From: Bacteroidota bacterium
GTDB taxonomy: Bacteria > Bacteroidota > Bacteroidia > Chitinophagales > JADIYW01
Assembly: GCA_028288625.1 (NCBI GenBank)
Contig: JAQBNI010000141.1
Location: 1 to 51,152, forward strand
DNA length: 51,152 nt
Reading direction: 5' to 3'
Below the pieces are notes generated by a model that worked only from the letters and a program-made list of their open reading frames with translations, made no database searches and was not told where the DNA came from. Below are positions 1 to 8,028 of the stretch, one piece after another. A program made the position numbers and the translations under genes. Positions within the stretch are counted from its first letter, which is position 1, and every line of letters starts with the position of its first letter.

Positions 1-72
1 CGCAATGGCTGGTTGGAAAAAAAGGTGCATATTCCATGGAAGATGTGCTGGGATTTAGTAAATAATGAATGA
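1..72 (+). CDS. C-terminal fragment of an unidentified protein (5' end outside window)
   Basis: Frame 1 is open from the window edge to a TGA at 70-72 and encodes 23 residues rich in Trp and Lys, ending in WDLVNNE. It lies about 117 bp upstream of the signal peptidase gene on the same strand, so it could be the end of an upstream co-oriented gene. The fragment is too short to assign a family. That it is a real gene end rests only on the open frame and plausible composition. Confidence 0.4.
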   Translation, partial: RNGWLEKKVHIPWKMCWDLVNNE

Positions 73-122
73 TAAATATTTTCAATTAACAACCTTTAAG
101 AAATTCTTTGTAACAATAACCG

Positions 123-185
123 TTCATTCATTACTTATACCATAATTCAAAATTTATAATTCATAATTCATAATTCATAATTTCT
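123..185. repeat. Degenerate heptamer array (AATTCAT-type)
   Basis: From about 123 the sequence can be read as consecutive 7-bp words: ATACCAT (137), AATTCAA (144), AATTTAT (151), then three AATTCAT copies (158-178) and AATTTCT. It fills the space just upstream of the signal peptidase start at 190. It is one of several such arrays in the window. Confidence 0.7.
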
Positions 186-189
186 TTTC

Positions 190-1749
190 ATGCTCAGTTT
201 AGTATACGCTTATTTATTATTTTATTTTCTACATATCCCCTGTGCCGGTTTATATAAGAAAGCAGGAAAAAATCCGTGGCATGTATTTATACCGTTGGTG
301 CAGGATTTTACATTAATGGATATCATTGGTAGACCGCGGAAAATTGCATACTGGGGACTCGTGCCTTATCTCAATTTTTTATTCGGATTAACCTGGACAA
401 CAGATATCTGCAATTCTTTCGGCAAGCGTGCATTCTGGCAGCATTTACTGGGGATCTTCCTGGGTTATTTATATTTTCCTTACCTGGGTTTTATTGATAA
501 GAACACGGTTTACGAAGGACCGGTACATTCCATAAACAAGAATAATAAAACAAAGCGCTCTTTTGCGCGCGAATGGGCGGATGCCATTGTCTTTGCGGTT
601 GTTGCGGCGACGATCATACGCACATTTGTAATAGAAGCGTATAAGATCCCGACAACGTCGATGGAAGGATCATTACTTGCCGGGGATTTTTTATTCGTCA
701 GCAAATTAAATTTTGGTGCGCGCACACCGATGACGCCGGTTGCTTTTCCGTTTGCACATCATACGATGCCGTTTGGTTTAGGGAAAGCATATTCAAAAAT
801 CATTCAGCTCGGATATTATCGTTTACCGGGTTTTGAAAAAATAGAAAATGGCGACGTAGTCGTTTTTAATTATCCTGGTGATGCTTATCAGAATGCAGAG
901 CGACCAATAGATAAAAGGGAGAATTACGTGAAGCGATGTGTTGGTATTCCCGGCGATAAGCTTGAAGTAAAAAATAAGCAGCTTTACATTAACAATGTTG
1001 CTCAGCCGCATTATAAAAATATGCAGTTTGAATATATTGTAAAAACAAACGGCACTCCTTTTACTGCGGATATATTTAAAAAATTAGGGATCAACTGGTA
1101 CAATGATTTTCCTGAGGTGATTTATACTGCACCAAACGGCGCGCAACAGATGAGTTATTCAGATGAAATGGGAAGCCCTGTTGCACCTCCGGCAGAATTA
1201 TTACAGCAGTTTCATCAATATCTTGCAGACTACAAAGACTCTATTGCTATATTGCTGACCAACGACCAGGTTGAGGCGCTTAAAAAATTACCAAACGTAA
1301 AAGCAATTGATCCCGCGCCGACATCCATTTTACAAGGGAGCTGGACATACTCGCTCGTTGCGCAATATTACAAATGGAATTTAGATAATTACGGTCCGCT
1401 CGTCATTCCTAAAAAAGGATGGACAATAGACTTGACCAATAAAGATAATTTATACCGGTATGCACAAACCATAGTTTTGTATGAAAAAACCGGCGCAGAA
1501 ATTGTAGAAGACAAACTGATCATCAAGGGGCAGCCTGTCTCCTCTTACACTTTCAAACAAAATTATTACTGGATGATGGGCGACAACCGGCATAATTCAT
1601 TGGATTCACGTTACTGGGGATTTGTGCCCGAAGATCACGTTGTAGGTAAACCGTTATTCGTGTGGTTATCGATGGATAGTTTCAACCCTGGACTGGAAGC
1701 CATACACTGGAACAGGATGTTTAAAAGCGTGAAGACACTTTGTAAATAA
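190..1749 (+). CDS. lepB: Signal peptidase I with N-terminal DUF5684-like membrane domain
   Basis: Membrane-bound S26 serine protease that removes signal peptides from exported proteins on the outer face of the inner membrane. It is 519 aa, longer than the roughly 320 aa of E. coli LepB. Residues 1-110 are hydrophobic and carry a KxAGKNPWHVFIPL...D stretch typical of DUF5684-like membrane segments. A further membrane helix follows at about 130-147. The catalytic Ser157 sits in the PTTSMEG motif, the general-base Lys248 in the YVKRCVGIPGD motif, and MGDN at 463-466 followed by SLDSRYWG is the conserved C-terminal box. Between Lys248 and MGDN lies an insertion of about 190 residues, which is usual in Bacteroidota homologues. 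The ATG at 190 is the first in the frame and leaves an intact first membrane segment. Assignment as signal peptidase I is secure; the role of the N-terminal domain is unknown. Confidence 0.95.
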   Translation: MLSLVYAYLLFYFLHIPCAGLYKKAGKNPWHVFIPLVQDFTLMDIIGRPRKIAYWGLVPYLNFLFGLTWTTDICNSFGKRAFWQHLLGIFLGYLYFPYLGFIDKNTVYEGPVHSINKNNKTKRSFAREWADAIVFAVVAATIIRTFVIEAYKIPTTSMEGSLLAGDFLFVSKLNFGARTPMTPVAFPFAHHTMPFGLGKAYSKIIQLGYYRLPGFEKIENGDVVVFNYPGDAYQNAERPIDKRENYVKRCVGIPGDKLEVKNKQLYINNVAQPHYKNMQFEYIVKTNGTPFTADIFKKLGINWYNDFPEVIYTAPNGAQQMSYSDEMGSPVAPPAELLQQFHQYLADYKDSIAILLTNDQVEALKKLPNVKAIDPAPTSILQGSWTYSLVAQYYKWNLDNYGPLVIPKKGWTIDLTNKDNLYRYAQTIVLYEKTGAEIVEDKLIIKGQPVSSYTFKQNYYWMMGDNRHNSLDSRYWGFVPEDHVVGKPLFVWLSMDSFNPGLEAIHWNRMFKSVKTLCK

Positions 1750-1833
1750 CCACTCTAACTTACGGTATTCACAGGATCTGTTTTTTGTTTACATCTGTGG
1801 AGAACGTATCCGGTCTCAAAAATTGATTCTTTG

Positions 1834-1841
1834 TATTTTTG
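1834..1841 (+). promoter_or_regulatory. Bacteroidota -7 promoter element
   Basis: TATTTTTG matches the TAnnTTTG -7 consensus of Bacteroidota and ends 13 bp before the ATG of the HsdR-N-like gene at 1855. No clear TTTG -33 box was seen at the usual spacing. Confidence 0.45.
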
Positions 1842-1854
1842 GTGAACAACACTA

Positions 1855-2283
1855 ATGCGTATCACCACTCCAAATATCAGGATAGCCGGAAATCAAAAAT
1901 ATGTTTTCTGTGTTATTCGCAAGAAATGGATATTGCTCACCCCTGAAGAAAAAGTACGCCAGTTTATTTTACATCAGCTGATCAACGATCATCAATATCC
2001 TCTGAAATATATTTCCGTAGAAAAAACAATTACGGTAAACGAACTCAGTAAGAGATATGACATTGTGATCTATAACCTGCATCTTCAGCCGCGTCTTTTG
2101 ATTGAATGTAAGGCAGAATATATCGAGTTGAAAGAAAAGGTATTGCAGCAAATTGCCACGTATAATATCAGGCTGCAGGTGCCATTCCTTATGGTTACGA
2201 ACGGAAAGCAACGTTTCTGTTTTGAAATAAAAAATGAAGCATCAACACAGTTGGAAAATATTCCCCTCTTTGAACAATTATAA
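1855..2283 (+). CDS. Small HsdR N-terminal-domain (PD-(D/E)XK nuclease fold) protein
   Basis: A 142-aa protein resembling only the N-terminal nuclease domain of type I restriction subunit R. The motif is visible as Asp69 in KRYDIVIYN followed by Glu84-Cys-Lys86 in LLIECKAEY, the D...ExK signature of the fold; a QxATYN stretch and MVTNG follow. There is no helicase domain and no hsdM or hsdS nearby, so it is not part of a restriction-modification system. Stand-alone proteins of this kind are widespread in Bacteroidota, often annotated as restriction endonuclease subunit R, and their function is not established. It stands alone between lepB and a methyltransferase gene with its own likely promoter. 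Confidence 0.8.
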   Translation: MRITTPNIRIAGNQKYVFCVIRKKWILLTPEEKVRQFILHQLINDHQYPLKYISVEKTITVNELSKRYDIVIYNLHLQPRLLIECKAEYIELKEKVLQQIATYNIRLQVPFLMVTNGKQRFCFEIKNEASTQLENIPLFEQL

Positions 2284-2339
2284 TATTTTTATTATTATTG
2301 TAAACATCATCCTTTGAGCGAGTTTTAAAATAAATAAAA

Positions 2340-3188
2340 ATGGAACAACAACACGAACAAATACGTGATCAGCAAAAAGAAACATGGAATAAATTTTCTC
2401 CCGGATGGAAAAAATGGGACGATCTTACTATGGAGTTTTTAAAGCCTATGGGTAATGAGATCATTCGTTTACTAAATATTAAAGACCATGATCTTGTACT
2501 TGATGTAGCTGCAGGGACAGGAGAGCCGGGTCTTACGATTGCTGAAAAATTTAAAAACACGAAAGTGATCAGTACCGATCTCTCGGAAGGAATGATTGCA
2601 GTGGCAAATGAAAACGGGGTAAAACGCGGACTTAAAAATTTCGTTACCACAGTTTGCGATGTATGTGATCTTCCATTTCCCGACAACACATTTAACTCGA
2701 TTAGCTGCCGTTTTGGATTTATGTTTTTTCCGGATATGCTTCTGGCGGCAAAAGAAATGCATCGTGTTTTAAAACCCGGTGGAAGGATCGCCACATCTGT
2801 GTGGAATATTCCCGAAAAGAATTTCTGGATAACCTCTATTACAAGTGTTCTTAGCAACAATATAGAATTACCTCAGCCGCCACCGGGCTCTCCCGGCATG
2901 TTCCGCTGTGCCGGAAAGGGTTGCATGGAAGACCTGTTGAAGCAAGCAGGCTTTAAAAATATTTCAGAAAAAGAAATCAATGGAAAACTAAATGTCCGAA
3001 CACCTGAAGTCTACTGGAACTTTATGACGGAAGTTGCTGCTCCTGTAGTTGCCGCACTTGGAAAGGCAGACGATCAGCAAAAAGAAAAAATAAAGAAAGA
3101 AGTTTACGAATCTCTAATGAATAAATTCCCGGATGGAAAAACAGTGATCGACAGCAGTGCTATGGTGATCTATGGGGAGAAAGAATAA
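2340..3188 (+). CDS. Class I SAM-dependent methyltransferase (UbiE/Coq5-like)
   Basis: A 282-aa cytoplasmic enzyme with the Rossmann-fold SAM-binding motif I VLDVAAGTGEPG at residues 53-64, an acidic residue at the end of strand beta 2 (STDLSEGM), and motif II/III regions CDVCDLPFPDNTFNSISCRFGFMFFPD and LKPGGRIATSVW. This pattern is that of the UbiE/Coq5 and generic methyltransferase-11 families. The substrate cannot be read from the sequence. It lies alone on the plus strand and ends 12 bp before the end of the convergent PepSY-like gene. Confidence 0.85.
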   Translation: MEQQHEQIRDQQKETWNKFSPGWKKWDDLTMEFLKPMGNEIIRLLNIKDHDLVLDVAAGTGEPGLTIAEKFKNTKVISTDLSEGMIAVANENGVKRGLKNFVTTVCDVCDLPFPDNTFNSISCRFGFMFFPDMLLAAKEMHRVLKPGGRIATSVWNIPEKNFWITSITSVLSNNIELPQPPPGSPGMFRCAGKGCMEDLLKQAGFKNISEKEINGKLNVRTPEVYWNFMTEVAAPVVAALGKADDQQKEKIKKEVYESLMNKFPDGKTVIDSSAMVIYGEKE

Positions 3189-3200
3189 ATATCTGAATTG

Positions 3201-3683
3201 TTACCTGATCATTTTACCATTCTGATCAAAAGAAATACTAACAGTCTTTCCGCCTTCACTTACATTAATATTGTAGATCTCTGGTTTTCCGGGCTCTTCC
3301 AGTTTCAGTATCACTCTTTTTTGTTTAAAGATCGGATATCGTTTTACGATCTCGTCCATCACAGGCTGCGGCGCTTCCTGAACCAATAAATGTGTTCGCG
3401 TATCTATCCTTTCGCCATTTGTACGATAGGTCGCAATCGAACGGAACATTCCATTTCCAAATGTAACGGTCCAGTCAAGTTTTAATTTTGCCCAAACCGG
3501 ATTTGCAGAATTCGGATAATCCTTTTTAAAGGCTTCTTCTACCTTTTCAGGAATACTTCTGCCTATCTTGCCGAAAGTATAATCAGAATCACTACCGTCT
3601 CTTTCTTTTAGTTTACCATTCTCTTGCGCTACTACACATTTCAGAACAACGCAGATAAATAAAACTGTTAATGTCTTTTTCAT
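3201..3683 (-). CDS. Secreted PepSY-like domain protein
   Basis: A 160-aa protein with a signal peptide (residues 1-19, cleavage near VVAQ). The mature part contains two beta-rich blocks of about 60 residues: VEEAFKKDYPNSANPVWAKLKLDWTV with ATYRTNGE, then VMDEIVKRYPIF with IYNINVSEGGKTVSISFDQNGK. Both follow the pattern of the PepSY-like/BLIP-like fold seen in many small periplasmic Bacteroidota proteins. These are thought to bind peptides or inhibit proteases, but no partner is evident here. It is transcribed convergently with the methyltransferase gene. Confidence 0.75.
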   Translation of the reverse strand: MKKTLTVLFICVVLKCVVAQENGKLKERDGSDSDYTFGKIGRSIPEKVEEAFKKDYPNSANPVWAKLKLDWTVTFGNGMFRSIATYRTNGERIDTRTHLLVQEAPQPVMDEIVKRYPIFKQKRVILKLEEPGKPEIYNINVSEGGKTVSISFDQNGKMIR

Positions 3684-3899
3684 GAATTAAAATTTCGTTT
3701 CTTAAGATATAAATTTAAAATGTAAAATTTAGAATAAGCGATAATTAAAACATACACAGGGATATCCATTTATATTATAAAAAAGCGTACTACTTTAGTC
3801 ATCTCTTGACCGAATCGGTTGAAATGCATATATTTAAAGATAAAACCTAGAGAAACCTCATTCAGATTATTGTCTTTAATTAATTTTTTTTATATACGT

Positions 3900-6377
3900 A
3901 TGATTAAAAAGGCTACTGTCAAATCTTATTTTATTGCCCCTTTTTTTATGCTTTCCTTTCAGCTGTATGGCGAAGAACATATTATTAAAGGCAATGTAAT
4001 TGATTCTAAAAAGAATCAGCCGCTGGGTTATTGCAACGTATCCGTGATGAATACTTCCATCGGTACGCAAACAAATGAACAGGGAAATTTTAAGATCGTT
4101 CTTCCAGAAAATTTACAACAATCTAAATTGATCTTTAGCTTTATGGGATATAAAGCAGATACATTACAGGTAGATACCTCCATTACAGAATGCCATATCA
4201 TTTTAAAAGATATTCATACAAACCTGGATGAAATAATCATAACTGCTTTTTCCCATGCTTCAGAGGTTTCTGAAAACCCGAGCGATATTAAAATGGTTTC
4301 ACAAAAAAAGCTGGAGCAAAGCAACGAAACAAATATCATTGAATCATTGTCAAAAAATGTTGCAGGTTTAAATTCACTGAAGACCGGTCCAAATGTTTCC
4401 AAGCCATATATACGCGGTCTTGGATATAACCGGGTGATGGTGCTTTATGACGGCGTACCACAGGAGGGACAGCAATTTGAAGATGAGGAAGTGTTAGCAG
4501 TAGATATGTATGCTGTTGAAAGTGCGGAAGTGATCCTTGGACCAAGCTCGCTGCGTTATGGTCCGGAAGCATTGGCGGGAACGATCAATATAATTCCATC
4601 AGTACCGACGGATACGGATAAAAAAATACACGGCAAATTTGTTTCAGAATATCAAAGTAATAATGGTTTAACTGGAAATGGATTGCAACTGAACTATGGC
4701 AGCCAGCACTGGACGGCAGTTGCAAGAGGTTCCTTTCGTATCGCTAAAAATTTTTCTAACAAGATCGATGGCAAGGTATATAATACAGGCTTCAGGGAAA
4801 TCAATGCTTCGGCTTCGCTGATCTATAAACGAAGCAATGGATATTCCGATCTTAATTTTACGATTTACGATAATAAGCAAGGCATTCCTGACGGAAGCAG
4901 GGATTCTCTCACACGTAAATTTACAAAACCTGTTTTTGATGACCCGCAGGATGATCTGCTGACAAGACCAATCGTATCTGATGCAGAATTGAATTCGTAT
5001 GCCTTAAGCCCGATCTACCAGCATATCATGCATTTTAGAGCATACAGCAAAAGCGAATACAATTTTAATAATGGCAGCCGTATCAATGCAATTATTTCCT
5101 TTCAGCAAAACCAAAGGAAGGAACACGACTTTCCAATACAGAAAGATCTTCTTGGAGTTTCAATGTATTTAAATTCCTATTGCTATGATGTTTTATATCA
5201 GTATAAAAAAATACACAACATCACTTTTTCAACTGGAATTAACGGCGCATTTCAAACGAACAAAAATAAAGATGCGCATGATATTCCCATCCCCGATTAC
5301 AAATTATTCGATGGCGGAATATATAGTCTCGCTAAATGGAATCAAAAAAAATGGACGGTTACCGGCGGCGTAAGATTTGATGGACGTTTTATTAAAGGAA
5401 ATAATTTTTACACGAGAGAAGATTCAACTACAGAATTACTGAGCAGGGTGTACGTGCCTGATACTGCAAACGCCGAACTTTTATTTCCTGCTTTTAAAAA
5501 GACGTATCTTGGTATATCCTCAAATATTGGCGCAACTTATAAAGCTTCAGAAAATATAATCCTAAAATTAAATCTCGCGCAGGGATTTCGTCCGCCGCAC
5601 GTTTCTGAATTTGCATCCAATGGTTTGGATGGCAGCGCACATTCTTATTTTATCGGGAAAGGCGATTTAAAATCCGAGTTTAACTGGCAGGTTGATTTTG
5701 GAGCGATCTTTAATTATAAAGATGTAAATGCAAGTCTTACCGTGTTCAACAACTATATCAAAAATTATATTTACCTGGTTCAACTTGTAGATAATAATGG
5801 AAATCCTATAGAATTGATTCCTGATAACAAAACTTTTCAGTACCAGCAAAGCAATGCTGATTTAGTTGGTATGGAATGTATGGTGGATGTTCATCCTGAA
5901 GCCGTCAAAGGGTTCAGTGTGCTCAATAATTTTTCAATGGTATATGGTTTCAACAAAGATGCAAAATATAAAAATAAAGGAATTGACGGAGAATATTTGC
6001 CTTCCATTCCTCCTATCCGGTTGCTTACCACACTTCGCCAGGAAATAAAAATAAATACAAAAATACTTCCTAAAATTTCCTTAAAAGTAGAGTCGGACTT
6101 TAGCGCAGCGCAAAAACGATACCTGTCTTTAAACAATACGGAAACTGCAACCTCCGCGTACATACTGTTGAATGCAGGAATTAATTTTACTTTTCAATAT
6201 TCAAAAAGGTTGCCCCTGCAGCTGCAGTTTGAAGTCAGCAATCTGCTGAATAAAGCGTATCAGTCCAATCTCAACCGCTTAAAATATTTTGAATATTATT
6301 CTGAATCTCCTACCGGGTACACAGGGATTTACAGTATGGGAAGAAATTTTACTTTGAAGCTGCTGCTTCCTTTTTAA
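3900..6377 (+). CDS. TonB-dependent outer-membrane receptor
   Basis: Outer-membrane active-transport receptor, 825 aa from the ATG at 3900. An upstream in-frame ATG at 3819 would add 27 residues that spoil the signal peptide, so 3900 is preferred. A signal peptide covers about residues 1-24. A carboxypeptidase-D-regulatory-like beta domain follows (about 28-112: IIKGNVIDSKKNQPLGYCNVSV). The plug domain has IRGLGYNRVMVLYDGV and VILGPSSLRYGPEALAGTINI, and the rest is a beta-barrel with the GFRPPHVSEFAS motif and an aromatic C-terminus ending KLLLPF. The plug resembles siderophore or metal receptors, but the ligand is unknown; there is no SusD partner. Its last 29 bp overlap the convergent DUF72 gene. 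Confidence 0.9.
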   Translation: MIKKATVKSYFIAPFFMLSFQLYGEEHIIKGNVIDSKKNQPLGYCNVSVMNTSIGTQTNEQGNFKIVLPENLQQSKLIFSFMGYKADTLQVDTSITECHIILKDIHTNLDEIIITAFSHASEVSENPSDIKMVSQKKLEQSNETNIIESLSKNVAGLNSLKTGPNVSKPYIRGLGYNRVMVLYDGVPQEGQQFEDEEVLAVDMYAVESAEVILGPSSLRYGPEALAGTINIIPSVPTDTDKKIHGKFVSEYQSNNGLTGNGLQLNYGSQHWTAVARGSFRIAKNFSNKIDGKVYNTGFREINASASLIYKRSNGYSDLNFTIYDNKQGIPDGSRDSLTRKFTKPVFDDPQDDLLTRPIVSDAELNSYALSPIYQHIMHFRAYSKSEYNFNNGSRINAIISFQQNQRKEHDFPIQKDLLGVSMYLNSYCYDVLYQYKKIHNITFSTGINGAFQTNKNKDAHDIPIPDYKLFDGGIYSLAKWNQKKWTVTGGVRFDGRFIKGNNFYTREDSTTELLSRVYVPDTANAELLFPAFKKTYLGISSNIGATYKASENIILKLNLAQGFRPPHVSEFASNGLDGSAHSYFIGKGDLKSEFNWQVDFGAIFNYKDVNASLTVFNNYIKNYIYLVQLVDNNGNPIELIPDNKTFQYQQSNADLVGMECMVDVHPEAVKGFSVLNNFSMVYGFNKDAKYKNKGIDGEYLPSIPPIRLLTTLRQEIKINTKILPKISLKVESDFSAAQKRYLSLNNTETATSAYILLNAGINFTFQYSKRLPLQLQFEVSNLLNKAYQSNLNRLKYFEYYSESPTGYTGIYSMGRNFTLKLLLPF

Positions 6378-7101
6378 TCTTTTCAGAAATGCTTTTCATC
6401 TGCTGCGCATTTTCTACTGCATATCCGAAGATATCGTTGTTGAAGAAAATGTACGCCTGCTTTGCTTTTTTAGTAGATTGAATAGTTTCCACTGCTTCTT
6501 TCAACTGTGCTGCGCTGTAATTCGAAGCATATAATTGTTGCTCACCATGAAAACTGTAATACACAAACGGCGTATTGCAAATGATGTCTTTCGGTAATGC
6601 CGGATGACTCATGCCGCAAAAGCTGATATGATGTTTTGCCAGTGTTTTATACACTTCTTCCTTCCACCAGCTTTCATGCCTGAACTCTATCACATTAGAA
6701 AAAGACGGATCAATGCTGTCAATAATTCTTTGTAAAAATTCTTCGGAATATGAAATCCGCGGTGGAAGCTGAAATAATATACATCCTAATTTATCTTTTA
6801 ATCCATCACGCACTGTTGTATAAAAATCAGTAAGCATATCTGCAGTACCGGAGAACTTTTTATAATGTGTGATCGCTTTCGGCGCTTTAACTGCAAATCG
6901 AAATTTAACCGGAGCTTTATCATACCAGTTTTGTAAAAATGAAAGTTGAGGGAAACGGTAAAAGGTTACATTTAATTCCAGCGTATCAAAAAACTGGCAA
7001 TAATAATCGAACCATTTTCTTTGAGGAAGTCCTTCCGGATAAAACACACCCTTCCAGTGTTTATAGTGAAATCCGGAACAACCTATATGCCATCGGATCA
7101 T
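6349..7101 (-). CDS. DUF72 family protein (YecE-like)
   Basis: A 250-aa protein with the DUF72 hallmarks: IGCSGFHYKHWKGVFYPEGLPQRKW at the N-terminus, ELNVTFYRFP, FRFAVKAPKAITHYKK, LFQLPP, and the C-terminal YIFFNNDIFGYAVENAQQM. The family has a TIM-barrel-like fold and no settled biochemical role. It is transcribed leftward, and its stop lies inside the end of the TonB receptor gene, giving a 29-bp convergent overlap. Confidence 0.9.
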   Translation of the reverse strand: MIRWHIGCSGFHYKHWKGVFYPEGLPQRKWFDYYCQFFDTLELNVTFYRFPQLSFLQNWYDKAPVKFRFAVKAPKAITHYKKFSGTADMLTDFYTTVRDGLKDKLGCILFQLPPRISYSEEFLQRIIDSIDPSFSNVIEFRHESWWKEEVYKTLAKHHISFCGMSHPALPKDIICNTPFVYYSFHGEQQLYASNYSAAQLKEAVETIQSTKKAKQAYIFFNNDIFGYAVENAQQMKSISEKIKKEAAASK

Positions 7102-7164
7102 AAAGTTTTATTTAAAAACAATTTTATGAATCGATAGTTTATTCAAACTTTGTAACTTAGGTGT

Positions 7165-8022
7165 ATGAAAAATTGCAAAGCTGCATTTATTTTTTTGCTG
7201 TTGATTGCCTTGAGTAACCTGCTTGATGCACAGCAGCTTTCTCCATTGGACACTACGGTTATTGGCAGGAATGAAGACGTAGGTAAGTATGTGTCGATGC
7301 GCGGCTTTCGAATGTATTATGAAACGTATGGCGAAGGCGAACCTGTAATATTTATACACGGCAACGGCGGATCTATCAATAATTTTTATTTCCAGAATTC
7401 TTTTTTCTCCGCAAAATATAAAGTGATCATGGCAGACAGTAGAGCACAAGGGAAATCTTTGGATTACAGCGATTCTATCAGTTATGAAATGATGTCGGAT
7501 GATATCAACGCGCTGCTGGATAGTTTGCATATTACATCCACTTATGTTGTTGGCTGGAGCGACGGCGGAATAATTGGGTTGATGTTAGCCATACGTCATC
7601 CGGAAAAAGTAAAAAAGCTGGCAATCACCGGTGCAAATTTATGGCCCGATACAACTGCAGTTGAAACGTTTCCATATAAATGGGCGAAAAGTTCTTATGA
7701 TTCCTTGCGGCGATTACCGAAAAATAAAGAAAATAAAAACGCCACGAAATTATTTCGCCTGCTGATCAATGAGCCTCATATCACCTTAAAACAATTGCAT
7801 GGTATTAATTGCCCGTCTCTCATTATCAGTGGCGACCAGGAAATTATACGACCAGAACATACTGTACTTATAGCACGTTCCATTCCTAATTCAAATTTGT
7901 GGATCATTCCTGATTCCGGGCATTCAACACCGGTTTTCAGCAGCGAGCAATTCAATAAAACTGTAGATGATTTTTTTCAGAAGCCTTTTGAAAAAAGAAC
8001 AGGCTTCAGGACATTTGAATAG
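7165..8022 (+). CDS. Secreted alpha/beta hydrolase
   Basis: A 285-aa protein with a signal peptide (residues 1-22, cleaved near LDAQQ). The oxyanion-loop motif is FIHGNGGS (63-70), the nucleophile elbow GWSDGG gives Ser132, and the likely triad is completed by Asp224 (ISGDQE) and His253 (PDSGHS). The arrangement fits a periplasmic or secreted esterase/lipase-like hydrolase; the substrate cannot be inferred. It is divergent from the DUF72 gene with a 63-bp spacer and nearly abuts the end of the RluD-like gene. Confidence 0.85.
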   Translation: MKNCKAAFIFLLLIALSNLLDAQQLSPLDTTVIGRNEDVGKYVSMRGFRMYYETYGEGEPVIFIHGNGGSINNFYFQNSFFSAKYKVIMADSRAQGKSLDYSDSISYEMMSDDINALLDSLHITSTYVVGWSDGGIIGLMLAIRHPEKVKKLAITGANLWPDTTAVETFPYKWAKSSYDSLRRLPKNKENKNATKLFRLLINEPHITLKQLHGINCPSLIISGDQEIIRPEHTVLIARSIPNSNLWIIPDSGHSTPVFSSEQFNKTVDDFFQKPFEKRTGFRTFE

Positions 8023-8028
8023 AGCTGC

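Noticed and set aside
1855-2283. Type I restriction-modification system
   Set aside because: Only the N-terminal nuclease-like domain is present; no helicase, hsdM or hsdS gene lies in the window.
3819-3899. Longer start for the TonB receptor
   Set aside because: It adds 27 residues ahead of a good signal peptide that begins at 3900.
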